NCBI GenBank assembly: GCA_031272365.1 | Contig: JAISTX010000047.1 | Location: 1-59,679, forward strand | Length of the DNA: 59,679 nt | Direction of reading: 5' to 3' | Origin: Eubacteriales Family XIII. Incertae Sedis bacterium | Lineage (GTDB): Bacteria > Bacillota > Clostridia > Peptostreptococcales > Anaerovoracaceae | In this document: piece by piece, positions 44,300 to 55,200 of the stretch | How positions within the stretch are numbered: position 1 is the first letter of the stretch | Layout of the letters: each line of letters opens with the position of its first letter | Translations under genes and position numbers: made by a program | The notes under the pieces: model-generated | What the model was told of the DNA's origin: nothing | Database searches by the model: none | Seen by the model: the letters and a program-made list of their open reading frames with translations, nothing else

Positions 44300-44952
44300 T
44301 GGAGCGTGTACTTGCGCCCCCGGAAATCGATGAGGCCCTCTTTGCGCATTTTGTTGAGCTCGTTGGACAGGGTGCTGCGGTCGACGCAGAGGTACTGGGC
44401 GAACTCCTCCTGCGTCATGCCGGTGTCGACGGTGTCCCCCTGCTTCGCGCGCAGGACGCCGAGGAATAGCATGGCGCGCTCGCGCACGGTGCGGCGGGAG
44501 AGGATGTCGGATTTGTTCATGAAGCGGATGCAGTCGTCCGCGAGGTAGGAGAGGAGGTTCATCAGGATCTTCCGTTGCGTGCGCTCCGGGATGGCGCGGT
44601 TGTCGAACAGGCCGGCGTGCGTGAACCAGATGTAGGCGCCGTCCGTGGCGGCGGCGACGGTGGCGGGGCTCGTCTTCTTGCGCGAGACGGAGGCCTCGAG
44701 GTTGAGGATGTCGGGCGGCGTGTGGATGCGCGCGAGCTGGATCTTGCCGTCCGTGTGGTAGCGCTGGAACAGGAGGACCCCCTCCTCGAGCACGCCGAGC
44801 CCGTCCATGACGGCGCCCTCGCGCCAGATGACGTCCCCGCGGCGGAAGGCGCGCGTGGACGGTTTCGCCGCAGCCAAAACCAGGCCTACATCGTGGTCGG
44901 ACAGGCTGCTGAAGAGGTATGAAGTTGTAAGAAGCTTGCGGTTGACAGCCAT
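44293..44952 (-). CDS. Crp/Fnr family transcriptional regulator
   Basis: The protein has 219 residues: an N-terminal cyclic-nucleotide-like sensor domain (FRRGDVIWREGAVMDGLGVLEEG), a dimer helix, and a C-terminal winged helix with the recognition helix in CVDRSTLSNELNKM. There is no N-terminal Cys cluster, so it is not an oxygen-sensing FNR of the classical type; the effector is unknown. GAAGGGAAG lies before the ATG. Two TGTTC-N6-GAACA palindromes in the 248-base region upstream are its likely sites, one near its own promoter and one in front of the first dockerin protein. Confidence 0.9.
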   Translation of the reverse strand: MAVNRKLLTTSYLFSSLSDHDVGLVLAAAKPSTRAFRRGDVIWREGAVMDGLGVLEEGVLLFQRYHTDGKIQLARIHTPPDILNLEASVSRKKTSPATVAAATDGAYIWFTHAGLFDNRAIPERTQRKILMNLLSYLADDCIRFMNKSDILSRRTVRERAMLFLGVLRAKQGDTVDTGMTQEEFAQYLCVDRSTLSNELNKMRKEGLIDFRGRKYTLHY

Positions 44953-45003
44953 GGCTTCCCTTCATTTGTTTGTAAGAGTATACAGAAATACAGCCGGACA
45001 GAC

Positions 45004-45019
45004 TGTTCTATATAGAACA
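45004..45019. promoter_or_regulatory. Crp/Fnr-type operator 1
   Basis: TGTTCTATATAGAACA, a perfect 16-base palindrome with TGTTC and GAACA arms, 52 bases upstream of the crp-like ATG. Candidate autoregulatory site. Confidence 0.7.
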
Positions 45020-45091
45020 TTATATCAAAATAATCCACTTTTCCGAGGATTTTCTGCAGACCCGTTTTTTTTTCGAAAAATTCCCCCCGTG

Positions 45092-45107
45092 TGTTCCAGA
45101 TAGAACA
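45092..45107. promoter_or_regulatory. Crp/Fnr-type operator 2
   Basis: TGTTCCAGATAGAACA keeps the TGTTC-N6-GAACA arms. C- and G-runs flank it, making a longer imperfect inverted repeat (45083-45116). A GAGAAT at 45129-45134 would place the transcript start of the dockerin gene about 41 bases from the site centre, the usual class II activator spacing; that is inference. Confidence 0.6.
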
Positions 45108-45200
45108 GACAGGGGGGTTCTGGCGTGGGAGAATGGTAGCAATCACCAGGGGAAAACAGGTGATGGCTTTTTTGTTGTTGGAAAGGATGGTTGAGTTCAG

Positions 45201-48098
45201 ATGGATCGAATAATTGGGAAAATGCCGGCGCGCCTGTTGGTTGCGCTGCTTGCCTTGTGCATGGTGCTGGCCGGCTTCCTCCCGCAGGCGGCGGCGGGGG
45301 CCTACGCGGCGGAAAGCGGCGAGCCCGCCGGTGAAGAGGCCGTCCTTGCGCCCGCGGCGGACGAAGGGGAAGCAGCCCAGGAGGACGCGCCCGCGCCGGA
45401 GGATGAACCCGTGGCGGAGGATGAACCCGCGGCGGAGGAGATCGCCGGGGAAGTGGTCCCGGCAGGGCCGCCCGTGGAGATACCGCCGGTGCGTACCACA
45501 CCGCTGGGCTACGGCGAAGTCGACCTGCTCGAAGTGATCCCCATCGAAGGGACGGTCACCATCAGCGCGGGCGGCGTGTACAAGCTCGCGGCGGGGGTGG
45601 CGGACGCGGTCATCACGATCGATACGACGGAGCCCGTCACGATCGTCGGCAACGGCGTCGGCGACGGCAGCAAGACCAACGCCAATATGAACTGCGCCAT
45701 CATCGCGGCGGTGTCGGGCGTGCAGCTCACGATCGAGGACGTCTACATCAGCCGCGACAACCTGAGCTATGACGTCGTCGACTTTTCGTCGGGCGCGGGC
45801 ACGCTGACCATCGCGGGCACCAACATGCTTGAGTATGACGGCGGGTACGGCAACAACGCCGCAATCCACATCGCGCCGACCTCGTCCCTGCTCATCAACG
45901 GGACGGGCACGCTGTATGTGTACAAAAACCAGGCGGGCTCGGCCATCGGCGGTCGCAACGCGGAAGCCAACGGTGCCATCACCTTTGACGGCCCGACGCT
46001 CTTCGTCAAGGGCACGAAGCAGGGTGCGGTCATCGGCACGGGCGCAAACGCCAAGGGCAACACGCCCGGCGACATCACCTTCCTGTCCGGCGAGTACACG
46101 ATCATCGCAAACGCGCGCGGCGCGCTCATCGGCGGCGGCGCGGGTTCGGATGGCGGCGCGGCCGGCGGCACGGTGTATATCCGCGGCGGCACGTTCAACT
46201 TCAACGTCGACTACAGCGGGGCGGCCATCGGCGGTGGCGGCTTTGACAAGGGCAACGACGCGAGTGGCGGCAAGGTCTATATCACGGGCGGCTCGCTGCG
46301 CGTGTACATTGACTACAACGCGGTCGACCCGAATGGCAACGGACTCGAGGAGTCCGGCGACACGCTGTGGGCCGGCGTGACGCAGCCCGGCGTCAATGAC
46401 GCGGCAATCACGGCCGAGAAGCTGAACGTGGACGATGAGCCGGTATCCATGCTCGTCTTCGACACGAAGGACCTGAAGACGCAGGCGGACACGTTCGACG
46501 CGACCATCGACGATGTGCTTTATTATACGGGCGGGAAACACAGCTACAAATTTGTCAACGAGGATCTGCAGAAGCAGTCGCAGATCCCGATCTCGAACAC
46601 GACGACCAACTGGACGGCGCTGACGGATGAAACCAAACTGTATTTCTACGCGACGGAAGAGGATCATACGCTCTTCGTCAACGACGAGGAGTTTGCCGTC
46701 ACGTGGAACGAGGATCTGGGCAAATTCGAAGTCGCGCCGGCGGGCGAAGAGGAAGCCGGCCCTGACCCGGACGTCTGGGACGGCTCGGTCGACGTGCGTT
46801 GGTATGACCCGGACGAGACGGTGTTCCACCTGAGCGAGCCCTCGCAGCTCGCGGGCCTGGCAGCCATCGTCAACGGCATCTACAACACGGACGCCGTGCT
46901 CTACGGCGACGAGGCGTTTGTGACCGGCACGTATTCGGGCGGCACGAGCGGCTACTGGTTCGGCATCGACAGCTTCATGGGCAAGACGGTCTACCTCGAC
47001 GCGGACCTCGATATGGGCGGCGTCAAAGGGACGGACGGCAAATGGAGCGGGCCGAACTACATGCCCATCGGCGGGCAGTATTCGATGCAGCTCAATGAGA
47101 GCAGCACGCTGCTGTCCTCGTCCTTCTGCGGCAACCTCGACGGGCAGGGGCACAAGGTCTTCAATATTTATTGCGAACGGGCCTCGATGAACCCGTCTTC
47201 CGGCGCGGGCAACCCCGAGCCGTTCAAGGAGTCGCAGTCGGTCGGCCTCATCGGGCGCCTCGGCACGCATGACAACGACCCGGCCAACCTGCACCCGTAC
47301 AACCCGTCCGTGAAAAACGTCATCGTCGACGGCTACATCTCAGCGCGGCGCAGCGTCGGCGGCATCGTCGGCAAGATGGGCAAGACGCAGTACAACGACA
47401 GCCCGCGGCCGGAAGGCGCGATCGGCTGCATCGTCGAAAACTGCGCCAACTACGCGGAGGTCCACGGCACGGACGCGAAGGGCACGGCGGGCATCGTCGG
47501 CGCGGCCTGGAACGGCGGCATCATCAAAAACTGCTACAACGCGGGCGCGGTGACGAGCACGTACACGAACGCGACGGCGGGCATCGCGGGCTCGAACGAG
47601 ATCAAGCTCGTCAACTGCTACAACGTCGGCGTGATCACGATGGCCGGCTCGGGGCAGGCGGCGTCGATCGCCTCGAACAACGGCGGCGGCTCGTACGAAA
47701 ACTGCTACTGGCTCATCGGCACGGCGCCGATCGGCAACTACGGAACCCCGGCGCTCCCGGCGGACGCCGCGAAGACGGCTGACGAGATGAAGACGCAGGC
47801 TTTCCTCGACGCGCTGAACGCGGGCGGGAACGCCTTCATATTCAAGGAGGGCGAGAACAACGGCTTCCCGGTGCTCAATTTCGAGCAGACCGAGGAGCCG
47901 CCCGTCGATGAGCCCGTCACCGGGGATATCGACGGCGACGGGATCACGACGATCTCCGACGCGGTGTTCCTGATCTCCGCCATCCTCAGCGGACAGGAGC
48001 TGACGGAGGAGCAGTTTGCGCTGGCGGACGTGGACGGCGACGGCGTCCTGACGATGACGGACGTGCTCCAGATCATCCAGATTGTACTGCTCAGCTAA
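45201..48098 (+). CDS. Secreted dockerin protein 1 with beta-helix-like and GLUG repeats
   Basis: The protein has 965 residues. A signal peptide (LLVALLALCMVLAGF ... AAAGAYA) precedes a Glu/Ala/Pro-rich spacer of about 50 residues. Residues 110-400 are glycine-rich short-strand repeats (SAIGGR, AVIGTG, ALIGGG, AAIGGG) like a parallel beta-helix or carbohydrate-binding module. Residues 530-890 hold GLUG-type repeats (IVENCANYAEV, IIKNCYNAGAV). Residues 908-965 are a dockerin with two calcium loops, DIDGDGITTISD and DVDGDGVLTMTD. It should attach to a cohesin on a scaffold or cell surface. No catalytic domain is seen. It is the first of four such genes and is preceded by a Crp-type site. Confidence 0.85.
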   Translation: MDRIIGKMPARLLVALLALCMVLAGFLPQAAAGAYAAESGEPAGEEAVLAPAADEGEAAQEDAPAPEDEPVAEDEPAAEEIAGEVVPAGPPVEIPPVRTTPLGYGEVDLLEVIPIEGTVTISAGGVYKLAAGVADAVITIDTTEPVTIVGNGVGDGSKTNANMNCAIIAAVSGVQLTIEDVYISRDNLSYDVVDFSSGAGTLTIAGTNMLEYDGGYGNNAAIHIAPTSSLLINGTGTLYVYKNQAGSAIGGRNAEANGAITFDGPTLFVKGTKQGAVIGTGANAKGNTPGDITFLSGEYTIIANARGALIGGGAGSDGGAAGGTVYIRGGTFNFNVDYSGAAIGGGGFDKGNDASGGKVYITGGSLRVYIDYNAVDPNGNGLEESGDTLWAGVTQPGVNDAAITAEKLNVDDEPVSMLVFDTKDLKTQADTFDATIDDVLYYTGGKHSYKFVNEDLQKQSQIPISNTTTNWTALTDETKLYFYATEEDHTLFVNDEEFAVTWNEDLGKFEVAPAGEEEAGPDPDVWDGSVDVRWYDPDETVFHLSEPSQLAGLAAIVNGIYNTDAVLYGDEAFVTGTYSGGTSGYWFGIDSFMGKTVYLDADLDMGGVKGTDGKWSGPNYMPIGGQYSMQLNESSTLLSSSFCGNLDGQGHKVFNIYCERASMNPSSGAGNPEPFKESQSVGLIGRLGTHDNDPANLHPYNPSVKNVIVDGYISARRSVGGIVGKMGKTQYNDSPRPEGAIGCIVENCANYAEVHGTDAKGTAGIVGAAWNGGIIKNCYNAGAVTSTYTNATAGIAGSNEIKLVNCYNVGVITMAGSGQAASIASNNGGGSYENCYWLIGTAPIGNYGTPALPADAAKTADEMKTQAFLDALNAGGNAFIFKEGENNGFPVLNFEQTEEPPVDEPVTGDIDGDGITTISDAVFLISAILSGQELTEEQFALADVDGDGVLTMTDVLQIIQIVLLS

Positions 48099-48125
48099 TG
48101 CGCTGAGAACAGTATTTTTCCTCTA

Positions 48126-48156
48126 GGCGGGCGGGCTCTACCCGGGCTCGTCCGCC
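48126..48156 (+). terminator. Strong hairpin between dockerin genes 1 and 2
   Basis: GGCGGGCGGGCTC (48126-48138) can pair with GGGCTCGTCCGCC (48144-48156) around TACCC, with two G-U and one A-C position. It is not followed by a T-run, so it may be a terminator, an attenuator or an mRNA-stability element. Confidence 0.5.
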
Positions 48157-48205
48157 GCATCAACCGTATTTCTTGTGGGGGGAGTATTTCAAAAAGGAGA
48201 AGGAT

Positions 48206-51200
48206 ATGAACGGGAGAATGAAAAGCTTGCGCGCTCGGGTGGCGATCTGGCTGCTGGCGCTTGTGATGGCGCTTGGGTTGACGCCGGCGCTGAGTGTGTA
48301 CGCGGGGGAGGCGGACGCGGAGAGCGGCACCGGCATATCGGAGCCGTTGGGCACGGAAGGCACCGCGCCCGGTGACGGCGCCGGTAGTGCCGGTAGTGGA
48401 TTCGGCCTCGGGGAAACCAGCTGGAACGTGGGATACACCGCGCCGGGAAGCGGCGTGGTTGCCACGATATATGTGGCACCTGATGCGCCCGGAAACGCCT
48501 CGAAGGCCATGGCCAGATCCAGCCAGTGGTCCACGGACGGCGAGACCTGGTCGGGGGACGACCTGACGCTGGAACCCGGGGGGCTCTACTATCTGTACAC
48601 GCCGCTGGCCGGGATGATCAGCGACACGACGGCCATCCTGCCAAACATCAAGGCGGCCGTCGCGGTGGACATCGATCCGGAAATCACCGATGTCGGCGAC
48701 TATTTCATGCAATACTATGCACTCAATTGCAATGCGCTCGTATCGCTGGGCGCGCCGGATCTGTCCGGCGTGACCACGGCTGGCAACAATTTCATGCGCG
48801 CCTATGCGTTTGGTGGCACTGCCCTTACATCGCTCGGCATCCCGGACATATCCGGCATCACGACGGTGGGAAACTATTTCCTGTATGACTATGCGCGCGG
48901 CTGCACGTCTCTCGCGACGCTCGGTATCCCGAACACCTCCGGCATCACGACGGCCGGAAATTTCTTCATGGGCGAATATGCCGCAGGTACGAGCCTCACG
49001 ACCCTGGAAGCGCCGGATACATCCGCCCTCACCTCCGTCGGCACCAACTTCCTGCAAAAATACGCACAAAACAGTACGCGCCTCGTATCGCTGGGCGCGC
49101 CCGACGTGTCCGGGCTCACGACGGCAGGCAACAACTTCCTGAATAACTACGCCGACGGATGCTCGGCGCTGACATCTTTGGGCGTGCCGGACATATCCGG
49201 CCTGACTTCGGTCGGAAACTACTTCCTGTACAACTATGCCCTCAATTGTTCGTCGCTCACGTCGCTCGATGTGCCCGATACGTCGGGCATCACGACGGCG
49301 GGCACCTACTTCCTGTCCCTCTATGCCAGCAGCTGCGGCAACCTCACGTCGCTCGGGATTCCGGACACGACGGGTCTCACGACGGCAGGCTCCATGTTCA
49401 TGATTGGCTACGCGGTGAACTGCAACAGGCTCAACCAGTTCGTCATGACCTCCGCGCCGGGCTGGTTTGGATCGCATGATGTGACCTGGGCCACGCCGCC
49501 CGCGGCCGCTGCAGACGAGGCGGGTCTCGTGGCCGTCGTGCCTTCCGGGCACTTGGCCCACTGGCGCGCGCTGACGGCTGAGGGCAAGACGCTGGCGCTG
49601 AACCAGATCACCGACCCGGCGAATGTCATCGTAGACGGTACGACGGAGCCCGATCCGGAGCCTCAGCCGGAATCGGGCTGGAACGCGCACTATACGGCGC
49701 CGGGGAGCGGCGTCGTGGCCACCGTCGTGGTGGCGGATGACGCCACGACGGTGACGAAGGCGATGGAGAAGTCCAGCGAGGCATCCACCGACGGCGTCAC
49801 CTGGAAAACCGGCATCATCACGTTTGAAGCAGGCACCACCTACTACATCTACACGCCGTTGACCGGCATGGCCAGCAGCAGCGCGTCGGTGCTGCCGAAC
49901 ATCAAGTCAACCGTTACGGTTGACATCGATCCGGCCATCACCGAGGTCGGAAACTATTTCCTACAATACTACGCCAACAGTTGCAGCCTGATTGAGTCGC
50001 TCGGCGTACCGGATCTGTCCAATATCACGACCGCCGGCACCCACTTCATGAGCTCCTATGCGCACGGCTGCAAGGCACTGGCCAGCCTCGACGCGCCGGA
50101 TGTCCCCGCGCTACAAACTGCGGGCAACTATTTCCTGTACTGCTATGCCTATGGCTGTTCCGGCCTCCCGTCCCTTGCGGCGCCGGACATTTCGTCGCTC
50201 ACGGCGATTGGCACTTACTTTATGCATTCCTATGCCTACGGCTGCACAGCGCTCACATCGCTGGACGTGCCGGACACCTCCGGCCTCACCACCGTCGGCA
50301 CCTACTTCCTGGCCTACTATGCTGACGGCTGCTCGGCGCTGCTGTCCCTCGATGCGCCGGACACGGCGGGAATCACCACAGCCGGAGCCAATTTCATGCA
50401 GGCCTATGCCTATGAGTGCTCCTCCCTCACGTCTCTGGAAGCGCCGGATGTTTCAGGGCTCACCACGGCCGAAAACGCGTTTCTGCAGCAATATGCCTAT
50501 TCCTGCCGTTCCTTGGAGACGCTCGACGCGCCCGTGACATCCAATCTTACGACCGTAAAGGGCAATTTCCTTTACAACTACGCGCTGGCGTGCACGGGCT
50601 TGACGCAGCTGGGCATCCCGGATACGTCGAAGATCACTGCGGCGGGCAGCACGTTTATGGGCTACTACGCCTACAACTGCCCATCCCTCACGACCCTCGG
50701 CCTGCCGGACACGACGGCGCTCACCTCTGCAAGCATCAATTTCATGCAGCGGTACGCCGCGACCTGCACGGGGCTTGACAGCTTCACGGCGACATCGGCA
50801 CCGGGCTGGCTGGCCACGCACGACATCTCCTGGGAGACCCCGGCGGCCGCCGCAGAGGATGAAGAGGGCCTCGTGGTCATCGTGCCCTATGAATATCTGG
50901 CCGACTGGCGCGCGCTGACGGCCGAGGGCAAGACGCTCGCGCTGAACCAGATCACCGACCCGGCCAACGTCCTGCCGGACGAAGAGCCCGGCCCCGACTA
51001 CTCGTGGTACAACGAGGAGGACGACGCTTTCACGCTCACGAGCCTGCTGCAATTCAAGGCCTTCGCGAACATTGTGAATAACAAGCCTGCGGCTTCCGAT
51101 GCCGGCGCTGTCACGGGCACCGACCCGTCGATCCCTGCCGACGACTTCGCGGGCAAGACAGTGACGCTGGCGGTGGATCTTGACCTCGGCGGCGTAGAGG

Positions 51201-52219
51201 TTGTCGCCGGTGGTTTCGGCGAGGACGGCACATGGACGACGCCGGAATGGACGGGCGACGAGTGGACGCCGATCGGTTATTATTCCGGATCTGCCGACAG
51301 CAGCAACGGCCTCAAGGGGCGTCCGTTCAAGGGCGTCTTCGACGGCGGCTTCCACCGGATCAGCGGCCTCTACGTGCCGTACGCGGGCACGAGCGACGAC
51401 TCGGCGGAAGGCAACGCGCACGCCCTCTTCGGCGACCTCGGGCAGGACGGTGTCGTGAAGAACGTTGTCGTCGTCAGCGGGTATATCAAGGGCGCCCGGT
51501 TCAACGGCAGCATCGTCGGCCGCAACTGGGGCGGCGTCGAAAACTGCGCGAGCAGCGCCACCGTCTTCGGCAATGGCCGCGGCGGTGCGGGCGGCATCAC
51601 GGGCGTCAACTATGACAACGGGCACGACCCCTATGTGCTGAACTGCGCCTTCTACGGGCAGGCGTACAACCCCAAGACGGCGACGTCGGGCACGCCTTCG
51701 GCGGGCGGCATCACCTCGACGAATGAGGGGACGATCACGAACAGCTTCAACGCGGGCAAGGTCAGCTGCAGCACCGGAAACTATGGCGGCATCACGACGG
51801 GCATCCAGGGCAACAACAACAGCTACTACCTCGACACCGCGAAGGTGGCCGTGGCCGGGAAGGCATCCAGCATCAATGATACCGCCTACGCGAAGACCGA
51901 GGCGGAGATGAAGGTGCAGTCCTTCGTGACGCTGCTGGGCGACGCGTTCAACGTCGACACGGATGGCGTCTACGGCGGGTTCCCGATCCTCGCGGGCCTG
52001 GGCGGCACGCCGCCGCGGCCGGAGTACGGCGAGCCCGGCTCGGGCGATCTGGACGGCGACGGCCAGGTGACGATGGCCGAGGTGACGCAGCTCGTGCAGG
52101 TCATCATCGGGGTCGGCACGCTGACGGACGGGCAGGTGCTGGCAGCCGACATGGACGGCGACGGCGTCCTGACGATGGCAGATGTGGTGCAGGTGCTGCA
52201 TAAGCTGCTCGGGGTTTGA
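48206..52219 (+). CDS. Secreted dockerin protein 2 with 29-residue solenoid repeats
   Basis: The protein has 1,337 residues from the ATG behind AAAGGAGAAGG. A signal peptide (IWLLALVMALGLTPALSVYA) is followed by two tandem modules of about 420 residues (73-485 and 492-925). Each module has a TAPGSGVVAT-containing head, 8 or 9 full repeats of 29 residues (consensus SLxxPDxSGxTTAGxxFLxxYAxxCxxL), and a tail with APGW and ALTAEGKTLALNQITDPANV. The repeats resemble BspA-type leucine-rich repeats but are longer. A GLUG-like part (930-1270) and a dockerin (1280-1337; DLDGDGQVTMAE, DMDGDGVLTMAD) follow. It is probably an adhesin or binding subunit. Confidence 0.87.
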   Translation: MNGRMKSLRARVAIWLLALVMALGLTPALSVYAGEADAESGTGISEPLGTEGTAPGDGAGSAGSGFGLGETSWNVGYTAPGSGVVATIYVAPDAPGNASKAMARSSQWSTDGETWSGDDLTLEPGGLYYLYTPLAGMISDTTAILPNIKAAVAVDIDPEITDVGDYFMQYYALNCNALVSLGAPDLSGVTTAGNNFMRAYAFGGTALTSLGIPDISGITTVGNYFLYDYARGCTSLATLGIPNTSGITTAGNFFMGEYAAGTSLTTLEAPDTSALTSVGTNFLQKYAQNSTRLVSLGAPDVSGLTTAGNNFLNNYADGCSALTSLGVPDISGLTSVGNYFLYNYALNCSSLTSLDVPDTSGITTAGTYFLSLYASSCGNLTSLGIPDTTGLTTAGSMFMIGYAVNCNRLNQFVMTSAPGWFGSHDVTWATPPAAAADEAGLVAVVPSGHLAHWRALTAEGKTLALNQITDPANVIVDGTTEPDPEPQPESGWNAHYTAPGSGVVATVVVADDATTVTKAMEKSSEASTDGVTWKTGIITFEAGTTYYIYTPLTGMASSSASVLPNIKSTVTVDIDPAITEVGNYFLQYYANSCSLIESLGVPDLSNITTAGTHFMSSYAHGCKALASLDAPDVPALQTAGNYFLYCYAYGCSGLPSLAAPDISSLTAIGTYFMHSYAYGCTALTSLDVPDTSGLTTVGTYFLAYYADGCSALLSLDAPDTAGITTAGANFMQAYAYECSSLTSLEAPDVSGLTTAENAFLQQYAYSCRSLETLDAPVTSNLTTVKGNFLYNYALACTGLTQLGIPDTSKITAAGSTFMGYYAYNCPSLTTLGLPDTTALTSASINFMQRYAATCTGLDSFTATSAPGWLATHDISWETPAAAAEDEEGLVVIVPYEYLADWRALTAEGKTLALNQITDPANVLPDEEPGPDYSWYNEEDDAFTLTSLLQFKAFANIVNNKPAASDAGAVTGTDPSIPADDFAGKTVTLAVDLDLGGVEVVAGGFGEDGTWTTPEWTGDEWTPIGYYSGSADSSNGLKGRPFKGVFDGGFHRISGLYVPYAGTSDDSAEGNAHALFGDLGQDGVVKNVVVVSGYIKGARFNGSIVGRNWGGVENCASSATVFGNGRGGAGGITGVNYDNGHDPYVLNCAFYGQAYNPKTATSGTPSAGGITSTNEGTITNSFNAGKVSCSTGNYGGITTGIQGNNNSYYLDTAKVAVAGKASSINDTAYAKTEAEMKVQSFVTLLGDAFNVDTDGVYGGFPILAGLGGTPPRPEYGEPGSGDLDGDGQVTMAEVTQLVQVIIGVGTLTDGQVLAADMDGDGVLTMADVVQVLHKLLGV

Positions 52220-52253
52220 CGGAAAAAGGTACAAAATTGGATGGAGGTGTCCT

Positions 52254-55200
52254 ATGCGAAAGAGCATGAATAACAGTTTGCGGCGTATGCTCGCTTTCCT
52301 GTGCGCGCTTGCGATGGTCGCGGCGCTTTTGCCGGCCGCTGTGTTTGCGGCCGAGGCGGGGGACGCGGCTGCGGCGCCGGAGGCGGCGGAGGTGGCGGAA
52401 GCCACGGAAGCAGCGGAAGCGGCAGAAGTTTCGGAGGTGGCGGAAGCCACAGAAGTCACAGAAGATGCGGAAGATGCGCAGATCGAACCGCTCGCCAGTA
52501 TCGAAGCGACGTCGCTGCCGATCGCGACGGCGGACGATCTGATCGCGTTTGCGGCCCGCGTCAACGCGGGGGAGACGACGCTCAGCGCAGAGCTCGTCGC
52601 GGACATCGACGTGTCCGGCACGGATTTTGTGCCCATCGGCGGCTCCTCGTCAACCTCCTATCAAGGTACGTTTGACGGGAACGGCCACACGCTGACGGTC
52701 GCAATCTCCAACACGTCGAACAACTATTTTGCACCCTTCCGGTATGTCGGTGCCAGCGGCGTCATCAAGAACCTGACGGTTGCGGGTTCGGTCTCCGGCC
52801 TCGCCAGCGTCGCAGGCGTCGTGTCGATGCTCAGCGGCGGCCATCTGGAGAACGTCCGCAACGAGGCGTCGGTCTCGTCGACGGGCCCCTATATCGGCGG
52901 CCTGGTGGCGCAGCTCCAAAGCGGCGGCTATCTCACAGACTGCGTCAACGCCGGCTCCGTGACGTCCACGAATGGCTATTACGCCGGAGGCGTCATCGGT
53001 TATTACAACAGCGCCGGCGTTTCGAGCGGGCTCGTCAACAGCGGCTCCGTCACGGCGAATTCCAATACCTCCAGCAACACCTACTACGGCGCCGGCGGCA
53101 TTACGAGCGTCATGACGATATCAGGCGGGCGGATCGAGTCGAGCGTCAACACGGGCCAGGTGACCGGCAACATCCGCAACATCGGCGGCATCGCGGGCGT
53201 GCTGTACTCCCCGGGCGCGGCCATCGTCGACTGCTACAACACGGGTGCGGTCACGCCGACGGCTACCACTTCGTTGGTCGGTGCCGGCGGCATCGTAGGC
53301 GCGTTCACAGGCCAGAGCAATACCTACGTGCATAACTGCACTGTGAAAAACTGCTACAACATCGGCACGGTTTCCATCCCGGACGGCCTGCTCGAGGGGT
53401 CGCGCGGCAGGGTCGGCGGCGTGCTGGGCCAGGTCAGCAACACCAACGAGACGACCAATTTTGAGAATAACTATTATCTGGATTCGTCCGTTTCAGAGTT
53501 GAATACGAATACGCGTGCCACCGCCAAAACCGCGGAGGAGATGCAGGCCGGAGGCTTCGTCCTTCTCCTGAACGGGGAGGAAGGCAGCGCCTACAATGTG
53601 GACACCGACGGCATCAACGGCGGCTATCCGGTGCTCGCGTGGCAGGGCGGTACGCCGCCGGCCGAGGAGCCGCCGGGGGATCCGGCGACGAGCTGGTACA
53701 ACACGGAGGACACGTCCTTCACCCTCACAGACGGGATACAGCTCGCCGGCCTCGCGGCCATCGTCAACGGCACGGCCGAAGGCATCGAGCAGGACGATTT
53801 CGCGGGCAAGACGGTCACGCTCGGCGCGAACATCGTGCTCGACGAGGACGGGCTGTACGACAGCGCGACGGGGGTGTTCGGCTCCCTGAGCTACCCGGTG
53901 ACCTTCCCCTACTACACGCTGCGGGAGGGGGCCAAGCTCTGGACGCCGATCGGCACCGGCACCGCGACGGCCAACAACACGTTCACCCAGACCAATTTCT
54001 TCGCGGGCACGTTTGACGGCGCGGGGCACAGCGTGTCCGGCCTCTACACGGATGTCTCCCAGACGACGCAGGGCCTGTTCGGCTGCGTCAGCGGCACCGT
54101 GAAAAACGTGAAGGTGGAAAGCGGCCTCGTGTCGGCGAAGATCGTCGCGGGCGGCGTGGTCGCCTACCTCTACGGCGGTACGGTCGAAAACTGCGAGAAC
54201 CACGCGATCGTCTACGCGGACGGCGGCGAGAAGGCGGCCTCCGGCCTTGAGAACGGCGTCAGCCGGGGCGGCGCGATCGGCGGCATCGTCGGCAACGCCT
54301 ACGGCACGGAGGGCGACCCGTTCGTCATCACGGGTTGTGCCAATACGGGCGACATCCTCAATACGAACACGGCCAAGGGCGGGCGCACGGGCGGCATCCT
54401 CGGCCTCGTGGACGTCGCGTCCTACGTGGGCGAGATCACAAACAACGAAAATAGCGGCGACATCATCGGCTACCAGTACAGCGGCGGCATCGTCGGCATG
54501 GATTATTCGAAATACGCGCCCATCAGCGGCTGCTTCAACAGCGGCGACGTGCGCATCAGCGCGAGCGGCTCGGCCTACGGCGGCGGCATCGTCTCGCAGT
54601 GCTACAGCAATGTGACTGGCTGCTACAATACGGGCAACTACATCGGGTACCTGGAGACGGCCGACAAGAGCGCGCATCTGGGCGGCATCGTGTCCGACCT
54701 CTTCTCGCCGGCCCTCGTGACAAACTGCTACAACACCGGGCACCTCGAGCTTCAGGGCACGGCGGTGACGGCGAGCAGCACGGGGCGCATCGTCGGCTCG
54801 GGCGGCGGCAAGCATTCGACGGCGGCCGCGAACATCCTGAACTGCTACTATCTCGAGATCACGAGCACGGTCCCGCAGTTCGCGGACGTGGAGCAGGGCT
54901 GGCTGGCGGACGACGCCGGGAAGACGGCGGACGAGCTGAAGAGCAACGCCTTCGTGCTGCTGCTGAACGGGGAGGGCGACGCTTTCAACCTCGATACGGA
55001 CGGCATCAACGGCGGCTACCCGGTGCTCGCTTGGCAGGGCGGCACGCCGCCGACACCGGCGCCGGAATACGGCGAGCCCGGCTCGGGCGACCTGAACGGA
55101 GACGGCCAGGTGACGATGGCTGAGGTGACGCAGCTCGTGCAGGCCATCCTCGGGGCCGGCGCCCTGACGGACGGGCAGGTGCTGGCGGCCGACATGGACG

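Noticed and set aside
45083..45116. The C-run/G-run inverted repeat read as a plain terminator of the Crp-like gene
   Set aside because: It lies upstream of that gene on the minus strand and contains a TGTTC-N6-GAACA operator, so a regulatory site is the better reading.
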